A DNA stretch of 64,000 nucleotides from Perognathus longimembris pacificus (lineage: Eukaryota; Chordata; Mammalia; Rodentia; Heteromyidae), in assembly GCF_023159225.1 (NCBI RefSeq), contig NC_063166.1:76882575-76946574 (forward strand), read 5' to 3'. The notes under the pieces are model-generated. The model did no database searches. It was not told the DNA's origin and was given only the letters and a program-made list of their open reading frames with translations. Numbering within the stretch: position 1 is the stretch's first letter; each line of letters starts with the position of its first letter. Positions 28,790 to 41,164 of this stretch are shown here, one piece after another. Made by a program: the position numbers and the translations under genes.

Positions 28790-28990
28790 AGGGCCCCCCC
28801 AATCCCAGCATCTGTGGTTCCACGCTGTCTGACCTTGGACGGGTGTCCTTCCCTCTGAGCCTCAGGATCCTCATCTGTGAAGTGGGACTGGCACTCGGGG
28901 AACACCCCAAGTGCAGCGGAGAATGTGTGCGGCTGCTGAGCTGTAGCCTGGAACCATGTGGAGGCACTTAGCTCTCCACGGCCCTGCCCC
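28790..28990 (+). repeat. MIR-type fragment
   Basis: ctgaccttggacgggtgtcc and ctcatctgtgaagtggg are typical MIR phrases. Confidence 0.5.
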
Positions 28991-29218
28991 TCACCTGAAA
29001 ACGAATGGTGATATTAATGCTTGACAGGCTCCCCACGGGGGTTCAGAGATCCTGTGTGGAAACGAGTGCAGCGTTCAGTAGCATCATGTATGGTGCCTCG
29101 CCCAGTGACCAAGTGCTGAATCGGAGGCCCAGAGCCACCCCACCAGGCATAGTCACCTGCCCACAGTGGGTGCTCAGTCCATCTCTGCTGGACCACTGCA
29201 CAATGACAGTGACACTAT

Positions 29219-29219
<1 letters not shown>

Positions 29220-29260
<41 letters not shown>
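29220..29260. repeat. (GT)n microsatellite
   Basis: About 20 dinucleotide units directly abutting a reverse SINE. Confidence 0.95.
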
Positions 29261-29261
<1 letters not shown>

Positions 29262-29263
<2 letters not shown>

Positions 29264-29482
29264 GGGGCTTGAACTCAGGGCCTCACACTTTCACCTTGGC
29301 TTTTTCACTTGAGGCTGGCACTCTACCACTTGAGCCACAGCTCTACTTCTGGTTTTTTTTCCGGTTAATTGAAGATAAGAGTCTCTTGGATTTGTCTGCC
29401 CGGTCAGGCTTGGAACTTCTGTCCTCAGATCTCAGTCTCCTGAGTAGTTAGGATTGCAGGTGTGAGCCACCAGTGCCTGGCT
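29262..29482 (-). repeat. B1-Geo SINE
   Basis: ggggcttgaactcagggcct to gagccaccagtgcctggc. Confidence 0.85.
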
Positions 29483-29924
29483 TGAGCGATGCTCTTCTTA
29501 GAAACACAGAGCTTTGCAACGTACTCCCCTACCTGGCACTGCAGAGGATCTACCCGGCACTGCAGAGGATGTGTGTCCTAAACGTTTGACTGATGGACAA
29601 AGGAGCACAGCTGGATTTGAACTCTTGACTGTCCAGCTCCAAGCCCCTATTCTTCCTGCTGTTCCAGCTGCCTTCTACAGGGCAGGGGATAGGAGAGGAA
29701 CTGAGCTCCAAGACCCAATGCTGACACCAGGCACTGGCTGACTGACAGCTTGAGACCTGGACTTTGACAGCTGTGCTGGAGCTGGCCAGAAGCAAACAGG
29801 GCTAAACTTGGAGCCTGAGAAGAGGAGGACTCTTGATCAGAAAGACAAGAGAAGGCTGGGAGCTGCAGCAGAGCGCCAAAGGAGGTGCTAAAATAAATGT
29901 CCCCCCTCCCCTTGGTGTAAGGCT

Positions 29925-30300
29925 CCCTGCTCACTTGCTCTGTGACCTTGAGCAAGTAAGCATCTCAGTTCAGTGTCCTCGCTTGTCACAGTGGGTCACC
30001 AGGGCTGCATTTGTCATGGTATTCCATGAGACAGGGCAGGGAGACAGAACTAGGTCAAGTCCAAACCAGCACTCCAGTACTAATTAGCTGTCTATCCTAA
30101 GGCAAGTCACTTCACCTCTCTGAGCCTTTATCTCCCCATCCATCTATCAGGGACAAGACCTGATTCACCAGACCACTGTGAGCATATAAAGCCAGGCCCT
30201 GGGAGTACATTTTTTTAGTTCAAATCCTGCTCTATCACTTTGAGTCATGCGATCTCCCTGCCTCAGTTTCCTCTCCTGCTAAGTAGGGTGAACAGTTCAC
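29925..30300 (+). repeat. Two or three MIR fragments
   Basis: tgtgaccttgagcaagtaag, cacttcacctctctgagcc and ctgcctcagtttcctctcc. Confidence 0.55.
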
Positions 30301-30304
30301 TCCC

Positions 30305-30541
30305 AGCTGAGTGCTGGTGGCTCACACCTATAATCCTAGCTACTCAGGAGGCTGAGATCTGAGGATCAAGGGTCAAAGCTAGCCCGGGCAGAAGAGTCCC
30401 CCATGAGACTCTTTATCTCCAATGAACCACTCAACAACCAGAAGGAGCATTGTGTCTCAAGTGGAAGAGAGATAGCCTTGAGCACAAAGAGGCTCAGGGA
30501 CAGCACCGAGGTCCTGAGTTCAAGCCCTACAACTGACAAAA
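30305..30541 (+). repeat. B1-Geo SINE
   Basis: gagtgctggtggctcacacc to caagccctacaactgac. Confidence 0.85.
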
Positions 30542-30777
30542 ATAAAAAACAAAAAATTCTACTCCCATGGGGAGTTAAGTGGAATGATTGCCTTGTGGGC
30601 CAGTGTCTGGCAAAGGCCTCTGGCAGGGCTAATGGTAACTAGTGCTGCCTGCACACAGGGCACCACTTCAAACATGTCACACTGAGAAGCAGCCCTTGCA
30701 GGTAGGTGACGGCGCTGTCCCCATCTTCATCCTGAGGACCTGACTGACTCTGAGGTCCTCCATATTTTATTTTATTT

Positions 30778-30966
30778 TTGCCAGTCCTGGGGCTTGGACT
30801 CAGCGTCTGAGCACTGTCCCTGGCTTCTTTTTGCTCAAGGATAGCACTCTACCACTTGAGCCACAGCGCCACTTCTGGCCAGTTTCTACACATGTGCTGA
30901 GGAATCGAACCAGGGGCTTCATGTATACAAGGCCAGCACCCTTGCCACTAGACCATATTCCCAGCC
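30778..30966 (-). repeat. IDL-Geo SINE
   Basis: Reverse; gccagtcctggggcttgg to ccatattcccagcc. Confidence 0.85.
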
Positions 30967-31984
30967 ATGAGGTCCTCCATTTTGTCAGAGGTCTCTGAGC
31001 AATCAGTGGAGAAGGCGAGTCCGGCAGACTCTCAGTCCCCGCTTTCTCCCCAGTAGAGGCTCTGTAAATGGCAGCCATCAGAATACCTGTTGCGTAGGAA
31101 CATCTCTGCAGGTGCAGGATGGACTAAGGCCTTATTAAATGAGCCCTAGGTGGGGGAGGCCGGAGCAGAGAAGGCAGGTCTGCTCAGTTCCGATGGCTCC
31201 CAGCAGGGGGCGCTGGTCCCCCTCCCACCTCAGGACCCAGAACTTTTCTCCCCGGAGGTGCGCGATCCTTCCCGACATCAGGAGCTTGGCTTCTAAATAT
31301 GCACCAGGAATCAGAAACTAATGAAGTACAGTATGGGAGTGAGAAGTCAAATGAGCTGGAGCTAATGGTATTAACATGCATAATGCACTCCTCTGCACAT
31401 CACTTTATAATAACAACAAAAAAACTACCTTTGAATTAAATATTTGCTGAAATAAAACACCTAGATATAAATTTTCAGTGATTTTTTTCATTTTGACAAT
31501 GTAAGCTCTATAATCCATCGATGTTATGTATTTTAATCTCCAATATGATTTATATTCTTTGTTTCATTGCATGAATGTAAAATGGTTGGATATTACTGGG
31601 GGGGAAAAAAACCTGTAATGTTAAAAAAAAAAAAAAGTAATGCAGAGGGCTGGGGACCTGGCTCAAGTGGTACAGTGCTTGCCTAGCAAAGAAGTGAGCT
31701 GCCAGATGCAGCCTCCGGTGGGGATGTGCACACTGCAGCCCAGCTGCAGCAGCTGCGCCGCTCTGCACCCGCAGTGACTCCCTTGGTCACTCTTCGACCC
31801 TCAGAAGGCTTGGCCCTGGAGAACGTCTGCATGGGTGTTTGGGCTAGGAGTCAGGGGAGCCAGAGTGCCCTAGGAGTCCCGCAGACTCTGCTGTGGACGT
31901 TCTTAGCCTCTCCTCACCCCTCCCTGACTTCTTGCCCAGTAGAGAGGGCACAGAGGAAGACTCCAGTAAAGCTCAGAGTGCTGC

Positions 31985-32280
31985 CCGGCACTGGGAGGCT
32001 GAGATCCAGAGGATGGCAATGGGAGGCCAGCTTGGGGCAGAAAAGTCTTTGAAACTTCATTTCCAAAACAACCAGTAAAAAATTGGGCCTGGGGCTGGGA
32101 ATATGGCCTAGTGGTAGAGCGCACGAAGCCCTGGGTTCGATTCCTCAGCACCACATATACACGGAAAAAAGTGGAAGTGGCGCTGTCGCTCAAGTGGTAG
32201 AGTGCTAGCCTTGAGCAAAAGAAGCCCAGGGACAGTGCTCAGGCCCTGAGTTCAAGCCCCAGGACTGGAAAAAAAAAAAG
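31985..32280 (+). repeat. B1-like fragment and IDL-Geo SINE
   Basis: 31985-32080 is a left B1-type monomer; 32091-32280 is a complete IDL-Geo with A-tail. A short ID fragment lies at 31648-31690. Confidence 0.78.
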
Positions 32281-32390
32281 AGCCCTAGCACAAAGTCAGT
32301 GAGAGAACAGATAAGTATTCAGGAAACATTGCTTACAAGCAAGTTCCTGTTTGGAGATTCTAAAAGAAAACCTTTTTTTTTTTTTTCTCC

Positions 32391-32624
32391 ACCATTTTGG
32401 TACTGGTACTGATACTTGAACTCAGGGCCTCCTATTCTTATTGGCGTTTTGTGTTTAAGGCTGGTGCTTTACTACTTGAGCCACTCCTCCACTTCTGACT
32501 TTTACTGGTTAGTTAGAGCTAAGAGTCTCACAGACTTTTGACTGTGCTAGCTTTGAATTGTGATCCTTAAATATTCAGCCTGCTGAGTAGCTAGGATTAC
32601 AGGTGTGAGCCACCAGTGCCTAGC
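32391..32624 (-). repeat. B1-Geo SINE
   Basis: Reverse, with poly-T at 32371-32386. Confidence 0.8.
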
Positions 32625-32644
32625 TCGCTGATCTTCTAGAGTCT

Positions 32645-32850
32645 GTCCTCCCTCCCTCCCTCCCTCCCTCCCTTCCTTCCTTCCTTCCTCCCTTCCTCCT
32701 TTCCTTCCTCCCTTCCTCCCTTCCTCCCTACCTTCCTTCCTTCATTCCTTTCTTCCTCCCTCCCTCCTTTCCTCCCTCCCTTCCTCCCTCCTTCCCTTCC
32801 TTCTTGCTTTCTTCCTTCCCTCCCTCCTTCCCTCCCTCCCTCTCTCCCAC
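32645..32850. repeat. Imperfect (CCTT/CCCT)n pyrimidine tract
   Basis: About 200 bases of almost pure C/T on the plus strand; possible H-DNA former. Confidence 0.92.
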
Positions 32851-32859
32851 TTTCCCCAT

Positions 32860-34070
32860 CAGTTGGAATTTCCCCCTCTGTGGGATTTATTTTGGTGATT
32901 TAAATGAGGGAGAGATACAGCTTCATTCCTCCAAGCAGCTGGCCAGTTGAATCAGCATGATATTGGATGATCTGTCCTCCCCGGACGGGCTCCAGACACC
33001 ACCCCTTAGCATAACCGAACTCCCAGGTGTGCCCAGGTCTATTTCTGGAGTCCCTGTCCGGTCCTGTCCCGTCCCGTCCTGTCCTGGTGAGCGCTCTGTC
33101 TGGGATTTGGGACTTTTTAGAGCTCCCAGGTGACTCGGATGCAGTCAGTCTACAGATGGTGCTCATCTATGACGAGATATTTTTGTAGATTCTTAGTCCT
33201 GAAGGAAAGAAAAGGAAAGAGTACCATAAAGTTACATTTCACTGCCAGGTGCATCTTTTCCTTCTGAGATTATGGACTGGCTACCTTTTGTGTTGAAGAA
33301 GTTTAGGTAAATTAATGTTAAGAGTGGATGGTCATTCTCTCTTATTTTTAGTGTCTTTCTAAAGGAGAATAACCCACTGAGGACATGCACCAATCTGAAG
33401 TGCCCAGCTCAATGAATTGTCACTAATTCAACACCTGCACTAATTTCCTCCAGCTGCTACAGCCAACTTGCACAAGCTTGGTTTGAAGGTCATAGTTCAG
33501 GGTCATCCTGGTGTCTCAGGACCTGTCCCTCTGCGAGCTGTCCCGGGGGACCTGTTCCTCTGCAAGCTGAGCTCCTTTGCAGTCTCCTTGGCTTGTTAGA
33601 GGGAACACCAGCCTCTCCATGGCCAACAGCACTGTCCAACAGCACTTTCCCTTCCTCAATCCCAGACCTCCCTCTTTCCCCCTGCCCTTTTCAATTAATT
33701 AACTTATTTTAAATTTATGTTAAATAAGGACCATCAGTTATTATATTTAGAGTCCATCCTAAGTCTCACCTCATTCTTAAGGATTTGTAAATATCCTTTC
33801 TTGAGTGGGGTGGGGAGGGGTAGGAGGTGGCATAGGGTGCAGCTGATTTAGAGCACCTTTCAATGGACCACATCTAGTAGCCCATACCCTAGGAGGACAC
33901 GGGGTGTCGTGTGGCCCCAGAGGACTCCCTCCTGCTGTGTCCAAACACGAGTCGCCCCTACCTGACTTCTCATTTTTCTTCAGCTGAATTTGGAAGAAGT
34001 CTCTCATCTTCCGAGAAGTGGCAGGGTCCAGCAGGGTGAGCGTCCCGGCAGGGGTGCTGCTTCTCTATGT
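32860..34070. other. Intergenic, nothing recognised
   Basis: Unique-looking sequence with no splice-supported coding frame, RNA gene or clear repeat on reading. Confidence 0.45.
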
Positions 34071-34074
34071 GTCG

Positions 34075-34077
<3 letters not shown>

Positions 34078-34118
<41 letters not shown>
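34078..34118. repeat. (GT)n microsatellite
   Basis: About 20 GT units, followed by reverse SINEs. Confidence 0.95.
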
Positions 34119-34120
<2 letters not shown>

Positions 34121-34139
34121 ATACACTTTTAAATTTTTT

Positions 34140-34557
34140 ATTTTGTGTGCCAATCCTGGGGCTTGAACTCACTGTCTCTGAGCTTTTGTGCTCAAGATTA
34201 GCGGTCTACCACTTGGAGCCACAGCTCCGCTTCTGGCTTTTTTTGCTGGTTCATTGGAAATCAGAGTCTGCCAGGTCTGGCTTTGAACCTTGATCTTTAG
34301 AACTCAGCCTTCTGAGTAGCTAGGGTGACAGGCCTAAGCCACCAGCACCCAGTTTTTATTTATGTATCCAGTCCTAGGCCTTGGACTCAGGGCCTGAGCA
34401 CTGTCCCTGGCTTCTTTTTGCTCAAGGCTAGCACTCTGCCACTTGAGCCACAGCGCCACTTCTGGCCATTTTCTATATATGTGGTGCTGGGGAATTGAAC
34501 CCAGCACTTCAGGCATACAAGGCAAGCACTCTACCGCTAAGCCACATCCTCAGCCCC
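34140..34557 (-). repeat. B1-Geo and IDL-Geo SINEs in tandem, both reverse
   Basis: 34140-34350 is B1-Geo; 34358-34557 is IDL-Geo, ending in reversed ID head (ccacatcctcagcccc). Confidence 0.83.
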
Positions 34558-34911
34558 CTACTGATATATATGTTTATGTATACTTCTTTCTGAGCATGGG
34601 GGTTAGGTTGTAGGCATCCTCTCTTTTCAGTTCTTAAGCCTCCATCCTTCCACCTCTAAGACCCAGGGCCCTCTCCCACAGATTGGGAAGCCAACAAGCA
34701 ATCTCTATTCACATTTCTCCATTGGCTGCACTAACGTCCCCTCCCGGATTCCCTGGACCAGTACGCTATATGACTATATTTTAAACTCATGGCCCAGGGA
34801 GAAGAATCATACTGGGCTGGGGTGAGGCTCAGCCATCCAAGTTTGCCTGGCATAAGTGAGGTCCAGAATTCCATCTTTCTGTCCCTGTCCCCCCCTCCAC
34901 TTTTTTTTTTT

Positions 34912-35107
34912 TTTTGGCAGTCCTAGGGTTTGAACTCATAACCTCATATTTCCTACAACCTTAGCCATACCTCCACTTCCAGCTTTATGCTGGTTAATTG
35001 GAGCTTAAGTCTCATGCACTTTTTGCCCAGGCAGCTTTGAACCATGATCCTCCAGACCTCAGCCTTCTGAATAGCTAGGATTACAGAGTGAGCCACTAGT
35101 GCCTGGC
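34912..35107 (-). repeat. B1-Geo SINE
   Basis: Reverse, with poly-T at 34902-34914. Confidence 0.8.
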
Positions 35108-35174
35108 TCTTACTTTTTTGGGGGTTGTTTTTACTTCTTTTGTTTGTTTGTTTGTTTTTACTTCTTAAACATTT

Positions 35175-35300
35175 CCTGGTATCCAGGCATTTTCTGGGAG
35201 GACACGCATGTCCTCCCAGCACTCTAAAGGCCGAGGCAGAAGGATCGAGAGAGTTCAACCCAGCTTTGATTACATAGTGGGAACTTGTCTCAAAAATGAA
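35175..35300 (+). repeat. B1 monomer containing a perfect 11-bp inverted repeat
   Basis: B1 phrases (ggccgaggcagaaggatcg, acttgtctcaaaa). The hairpin is at 35194-35219. Confidence 0.6.
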
Positions 35301-35910
35301 CAAGCTGAAAAATAGTTTTTCCCCCCTGGAAAAATGAGTAGTCCCACATTTGGCCAATGTCAGTCAATTCCTAAACGCTTTCACAGGGTCCTGGCCCTGG
35401 GAGCTCTGGGAGCTCTGGGAGCTGCTGTCCTGGTCGGGTTCTTTTAGGGGCAATGCATGGGTTTGTACACAGTTCCAGGCCCCCTTCACATCCAGCTGCT
35501 GCTTCTGTGTGGTCAGGCGGAGGGCCGAGAGGGGACGTGGGGCTCTCCTTCCGGCCTGTAGGCCACTGTGAGCTCAGCCCTCCCGGAGGTGTGCCTTGAG
35601 GGGGGACAGTCTACCAGGAGGGAGAGAGCCTGAACCGTGGGCAAGGCGTGGGGTTTGGGCACCTTACCCCAGGGTGTGTGTGCCCTGCCCTGCCCCACCA
35701 CGGGTGACTCAAGGTGAAGCAGGGCCTGGCATTCGCCCTGTCTAAGCCTCGTCTGCCAGTGTCTGGGGCATTGCCAATTGCCTTCCATTTGTCCTTCAGT
35801 GCTATGGCACTGACAGGTGGAGCCCAGATTGGAGATTGTTAAATTAAACAACTTCTGCTCCCCAGCGCTCTCTCTCCCTCTCCCGCCCTCTCCTCTCCTG
35901 CTCTTTTTTT

Positions 35911-36142
35911 TTCTTTTCTGCTGGTCCTGGGGCTTGAACTCGGGGCCTGAGAGCTGTCCCTTAGCTTTTTCACTCAAAGCTGGTGCTGGACCACTTGAGC
36001 TATAGCTGTACATCCAGCTGGTTAATTGGGGATGATAAGAGTCTCATGGATGATTTTTCTGTCCAGCTTGGCTTTGAGCCTCCATCTCAGCCTCCCAAGT
36101 AGTTAGGATTACAGGCATGGGCTACTGATGCCCTGCTCTGCT
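35911..36142 (-). repeat. B1-Geo SINE
   Basis: Reverse, abutting a C/T-rich stretch 35868-35914. Confidence 0.82.
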
Positions 36143-36229
36143 CTTTCTTTTCCATCTGGCAAACTCCTGGTCACCTGGCTCAGCCGCCTGCAGAAACCTT
36201 CCCTGACCTCTGACCTCACTTCCTCTTCC

Positions 36230-36450
36230 ACTATGTACTCTGGAGCCAGGCTTCCTGGGTTCCAGTCCCCACTGTGCCATTTTATAGCTGTGTGACCTTG
36301 GGCAAGTTACCTAACTTCTCTGTGCCTCTATCGTACAGTACCCATCTCGCTGGCTACTTATAAGGATTAAATGAGATATTACAGATAACTTCTTAGGATG
36401 GTGCCTGGCACAGAGTATGAGCTCCAGAACAGCTGAGCACAATTACTATT
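36230..36450 (+). repeat. MIR SINE
   Basis: Well-preserved MIR: gctgtgtgaccttgggcaag, cttctctgtgcctc and aatgagatattacag. Confidence 0.8.
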
Positions 36451-37156
36451 ATCTTTCTATATTTAAGAAAATACCTGGGATTACAGTGCACCCAGCAGAT
36501 GAGGTTTCCTGCCTGGGTGATGTTCTTAGCCTGGGGGGGGGGTGAGATAGACAAACAGGAAATTCACTCTGAATGATGAAAAAAAATGCCACAATAAGGG
36601 AAGTGGTGGGCTGAGAGGAGTCATGGGAGTGTGGAAGAGGCCCCCTTCCCAGGTGGGGGCAGTCAGCATGATTTTCCTGGAAGATCTGATGCCTCAGCTG
36701 AAATCGAAAAGATGAATAAATAAGCTTGAGCTGGGCAAAGGGCGGGGGCGGCCAGGAGGAGAGGCGTGGGAAGACCTTCTGTGCTGAGCAGCCAGGGACC
36801 TGATGTGTTCCCAGGGGTGGGGAGGGAGTGCTGCGTGGGGTCCACGTCCTTTCCTGGTGGTGAGCTCTCTGCAGGACCGGGCACTTTCTACCCCAGTAGC
36901 ACCCTCAGCAAGGGACCCATGGGCGTTACCTGTGAGGTGAGGGGGAGAGCCTGCCTTTCCCCCCCAGGGAGCTAGCACCGGCCCTCTTTGCCTTAGCTCA
37001 TCCCCGTGAGCTTGTTCTTAGAGAGGAGGGAGGTCAAGTTCAGTGTTATCTGCTGAGCATCGCTGATTCCTGAGAATCACTAGCTCCTTTAGGGAAATTC
37101 CTAGGCCTGCTCCTGGGAATGTCTCGCTGGCATCTGCAAGTATGGCTTTTGTTTTT

Positions 37157-37230
37157 AACACATTCATTCATTCATTCATTCATTCAATGGTGCTAGGGAT
37201 GGAACCCTTGGGCCACACCCCAGCCCCCTA
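37157..37230. repeat. (ATTC)n and reverse ID fragment
   Basis: Seven CATT units (37159-37187) then a reversed ID piece (ggtgctagggatggaaccc). Confidence 0.75.
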
Positions 37231-37384
37231 CAAATAATCACACTTGCATGTGTGTGGTCCTGAGTTCCAACCCCAACACTACCAAGAAAAGAAAGCAAAC
37301 CCCAGGTTTGACCTGCTTTAAACCTCCCTCCCTCCCCTGCCCTTTATTTCCTATTTAAATAAGGACTATTGGTCATTGGGTTTA

Positions 37385-37510
37385 GAGTCTGTCCTAAATC
37401 TTGTGCTAGCAACGCAGACTTTGATTCAGCAGGGCTGGGGAGTGGCCTACGGTTCTGCATTTCCAACAAAATCCTGGGAGTCGCTGATGCCACTGGCCCA
37501 TGGTAGATAC
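37385..37510. repeat. MER5-like DNA transposon relic
   Basis: Phrases tttgattcagcagggctggg, ggttctgcatttcc and gtcgctgatgccactggccc resemble a MER5 element. Confidence 0.4.
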
Positions 37511-37830
37511 ATTGGGCAACCTTGCCTTTCCCAGGCCCTGCCGGCAATGACGATCGTAGGTTGGAGCTGGGTTCTGAAGGGCCTTGGCTGGCAGCACGGC
37601 GTTCTGGAAGCACCGAGGAGCTAGGGAAGCTCTCAGAGCAGGGGCGGCTGGCCAAGGAGTGCAGGTACTGTGTGCTCCAGCGGCCGAGCTGGTCCTGTGA
37701 CAGGAGAGAAAGGCAGGGCTGAGGCTGAGGCAGAGGAAAGGGGGGCCACGGCTTATAATGGCGTGCCCTCTATGCCAGTGACAACCCCTCCAGCACCTCC
37801 AAATGGAACTGCACTTGAAGAAAGGGCAAA

Positions 37831-38056
37831 AGCTGGGTGCTGGTGGCTCACATCTGTCATCCTAGCTACTCAGGAGGCTGAGGTCTGTTTGAAGTCAGCA
37901 GGGGAAGGCAAGCCTGTGAGGCTCTTCTCTCCCATAAACTATGGAGAAAGGCAGAAGTGGAGCTGTGACTCCAGTGCTAGAGTGCTAGCCTTGGGCAAAA
38001 GAAGCTGGGGGAGGGGGGATAGTGTCCAGGCCCTGAGTCCAAGCCGCAGGACCTGC
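37831..38056 (+). repeat. B1-Geo SINE
   Basis: gctgggtgctggtggctcac to gtccaagccgcagg. Confidence 0.82.
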
Positions 38057-38156
38057 AGATGACAAACAAACAACGAAGCAGTCAAGTTGAAATGAAATGA
38101 GGTCATTAGGCTGGTCCCAGAATTACTCTGAGTGATGTCCTTAAGAGGAAAAGAGA

Positions 38157-38370
38157 GGGCTGGGAATATGGCCTAATGGCAAGAGTGTTTGCCTCATATA
38201 CATGAAGCCCTGGGTTCAATTCCCCAGCACCACATATATAGAAAACGGCCACAAGTGGCGCTGTGGCTCAAATGGCAGAGTGCTAGCCTTGAGAGAAAAG
38301 AAGTCAGGGGACAGTGCTCAGGCCCTGAGTTCAAGCCCCAGGACTGGCAAAAGAAAAAAAAAAAAAAGAA
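38157..38370 (+). repeat. IDL-Geo SINE with A-rich tail
   Basis: Complete head and tail. Confidence 0.87.
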
Positions 38371-38885
38371 AAGGAAAAGAGAACACAGTTGTAGGAAGGG
38401 AAGGCCACGCAAAGACACAGGGAGGAGATGGCCATCTACAAACAAAACAAGATGGCTTTAACAGAAACAGCCAGCCAGCAGCTTGACCTTGGACTGGAGG
38501 CTTCCAGAACCGCAGTTTCCCTCACCGAGGCTTCGGTTCTTTGTTATGGCAGCCCTGCAAGCTCACAGTCTGAAAGGGATGGATTTAAGAGGATTGTCCA
38601 GGTTATCAGTTCCTCGGATGTCACAGGGACTGTGGGATTACATACAGCTGGTTTGCAAAGACCTAGGAAGAGAGGCAGCATAAATAGAAAGGAAACAGGA
38701 AGGGGAGGGCCAGAGGGAGGGCTGGGGCCAGGGAGGAGTGGATTGGGCCCTGTCAATGCAAGATGTTCTCCTGGGGGCTGGTGGGATCTGCAACAAAAGC
38801 CTGGTGTCCTGGGGTCAAGTAGAAGGAAGAGAGAGGTCCTGTGCAGCTTGGGGCCCTTGGTTACAGCCATCAAAACTGGTTCCAG

Positions 38886-39005
38886 CCGGGCGCTGGTGGC
38901 TCATGCCTGTATCTTAGCTACACAAGATTAAGATCTGAGGATGGAGGTTCGAAGCTAGCCTGGGCAGGAAAATACGTGAGATATTTTTATCTCCAATTAA
39001 TCACC
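38886..39005 (+). repeat. B1-type left monomer interrupted by an IDL-Geo
   Basis: Head gccgggcgctggtggctca; the expected Geo part is displaced by the next insertion. Confidence 0.75.
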
Positions 39006-39020
39006 AAAAAGCACTATGCC

Positions 39021-39221
39021 GGGGCTGGGGATACAGCCTAGTGGCAAGAGTGCCTGCCTCGGATACACGAGGCCCTAGGTTTGATTCCCCAGCACCACAT
39101 ATACAGAAAACGGCCAGAAGCGGTGCTGTGGCTCAAGTGGCAGAGTGCTAGCCTTGAGCGGGAAGAAGCCAGGGACAGTGCTCAGGCCCTGAGTCCAAGG
39201 CCCAGGACTGGCCAAAAAAAA
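39021..39221 (+). repeat. Young IDL-Geo SINE with perfect TSD
   Basis: aaaaagcactatgcc at 39006-39020 and 39222-39236. Shares marker bases with the copies at 53401 and 61022. Confidence 0.92.
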
Positions 39222-39262
39222 AAAAAGCACTATGCCTTTCCCCCTTGAGATCTGTGAATAAC

Positions 39263-39265
<3 letters not shown>

Positions 39266-39333
<68 letters not shown>

Positions 39334-39560
39334 CCTCCCTCTCTTTTGTGCCAGTCCTGGAGCTTGAACTCAGGGCCTGGACGATCACTGTCCCTGAGCT
39401 TCTTTGGCTCAAGGCTACAACGCCACTTCTGGCCTTTTCTAGGTAGTTTGTTGGAGAAAAGAGCCTCACAGGCATTTCTGCCCAGGCTGGCTTTGAACCA
39501 CGTTTCTCAGGTCTCAGCCTCCTGAGTAGGATTACAGGAGTGAGCCACCAGCACCTGGCT
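39266..39560 (-). repeat. (CT)n microsatellite and B1-Geo SINE
   Basis: CT dinucleotides to about 39330, then reverse B1-Geo 39345-39560. Confidence 0.85.
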
Positions 39561-40054
39561 AACAGCCCTCTTCTCAATGGCAGTTGTCTCTTGATGGGTT
39601 GGATCCACTGTGCCTGAATAGAATAAAACCCCAGGTACAGTTGAAGACACGGGGTGCTGGGCAGGGCCAGCTGGAAGGCGGGGCTCCCCTGGGCGCGGCT
39701 CCTTCAGGACCTCCAGAGGGGAGGTGGGGAGGGGGGGGGTGGCTCTCCAGGCAGCCAACCTGCAGACAGGCTCGGGGCTTCCTCACTAAGATCAAAGCAC
39801 TCGGCTCCCTTTAAGCCTGGGCCCGGCGCTGGCACGGTGTCATCGTCACCATATTCTACAGGCCATCACAGTAACAGACAACAGGAGGGAAGTAAAATCA
39901 ACTCTCTATGGAAGAACATTCCAGAGCCCACAGACATCTTTAACCTTGCAAGGAGGAAGAGGCAGCTCTCTGTCCGGACCCCTCCCATGGGGATGCAGGT
40001 TGGGGCTAGAGGAAGCCCCTACCCGGAGCTTGGAATCTTGGGCGAGAGGTGCTC

Positions 40055-40290
40055 CTGAGCTGGGGGCGGGTACCCTATTACTAAAGGAGGCCGAGGTCTG
40101 AGGATCTCCGTTTGAGGCAGCAAAGTTCATGAGACTCTCATCTTCAATTAACCACCAAAAAAAAAAAGGCCAGAAGCAGGGGGGCTGTGGCTCAAGTGGT
40201 AGAGTGCCAGCTGTGCGAGAGATAAAGCTTAGGGACCGAGCCCGGCGACTGAGCCCCAGTTTTGAGCCCCAGTGGGGGAGGGGGGGGAAA
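40055..40290 (+). repeat. Degraded B1-Geo SINE
   Basis: Recognisable through ctgtggctcaagtggtagag and B1 remnant. A reverse MIR piece follows near 40310-40360. Confidence 0.65.
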
Positions 40291-40681
40291 GAAAGAAAAG
40301 AAACTGAGGCTCCTAGAAGGAAAGTCATTGACCCAAGGTCACATAGTCCAAGTCCAAGGGTACCAGATCCCAGGCTAGCCCTTCCTCCTCCCCGGCCTGT
40401 GGGTGGTCTCTTATGTGTTCCCCTCCCCCTCACACGCTCTTTTCCCACGGGCGTCATTTCCCACGGGCCCCTCCACAGGAGCAGGCCTGGAACGGCTGCT
40501 TTGCCTCTGCCCCACAGGCCTTCCCGCCATCTTCCCTTCATCCCCGCACCCCTGGCTCAGGTGTGGGTGAGTCGGCTCAGGCTCCCGCGCATCGCAGCAG
40601 GCTCTGTGAACATCCTGGTTCTCATTTTCCCTTCACACGCCACAGGCCTGGGGAGGGGGAGAGGCGGCGCTGGAACTCACT

Positions 40682-40689
40682 ATGCAAAT
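40682..40689 (+). promoter_or_regulatory. Octamer motif ATGCAAAT in a repeat-free block
   Basis: Perfect POU-factor octamer, followed by ATGCATGC and TAAT-type sites within 60 bp. Function is unknown. Confidence 0.35.
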
Positions 40690-41164
40690 GCATGCAGATA
40701 GCATCTAAATGAGGGTGTCCCGGGATTAATGGGCAGAACGGGCAATCAGAGCAGGCTCAGCCCGGCTTAGGGCTTTGCAGTGCCACAGTGGGAAGGCTCC
40801 CTCTCCAAGCCTGCTCTTTGAAGCAATGTGTCGTCAGCCCAGGGGAAGGAAAGGCTGCGGAAATTGGTTCTGGATATTTCCTGGCCAAGGGTTCTCAATT
40901 GCTTCAGTTATGTTGGGGTGGTGAAGTCTCCAGACCTCAGCTAGCTGGAGCCGGGGGGGAGGGGCCGGGGGGGGACCTGGGGGAGGCTGTCCCTGTGGTG
41001 ATTTCTAAACCAGGGGATCTTGCTAACTAACACCCACTTCCGGCCCCCACTGACTACTGAATCAGAATCTCTCTTCTTTTTTTTTTTTTTCAAGCTTCCA
41101 ACTTTGGCAAATGCTGATGTAAATCAGGGGGTTTTTCTGGAATCTTTTCGAGGGTGTGTGTGTG

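Noticed and set aside
40129..40701. A 190-codon open frame between ZNF335 and MMP9
   Set aside because: It begins inside a degraded SINE, shows no splice or codon support and no recognisable domain.
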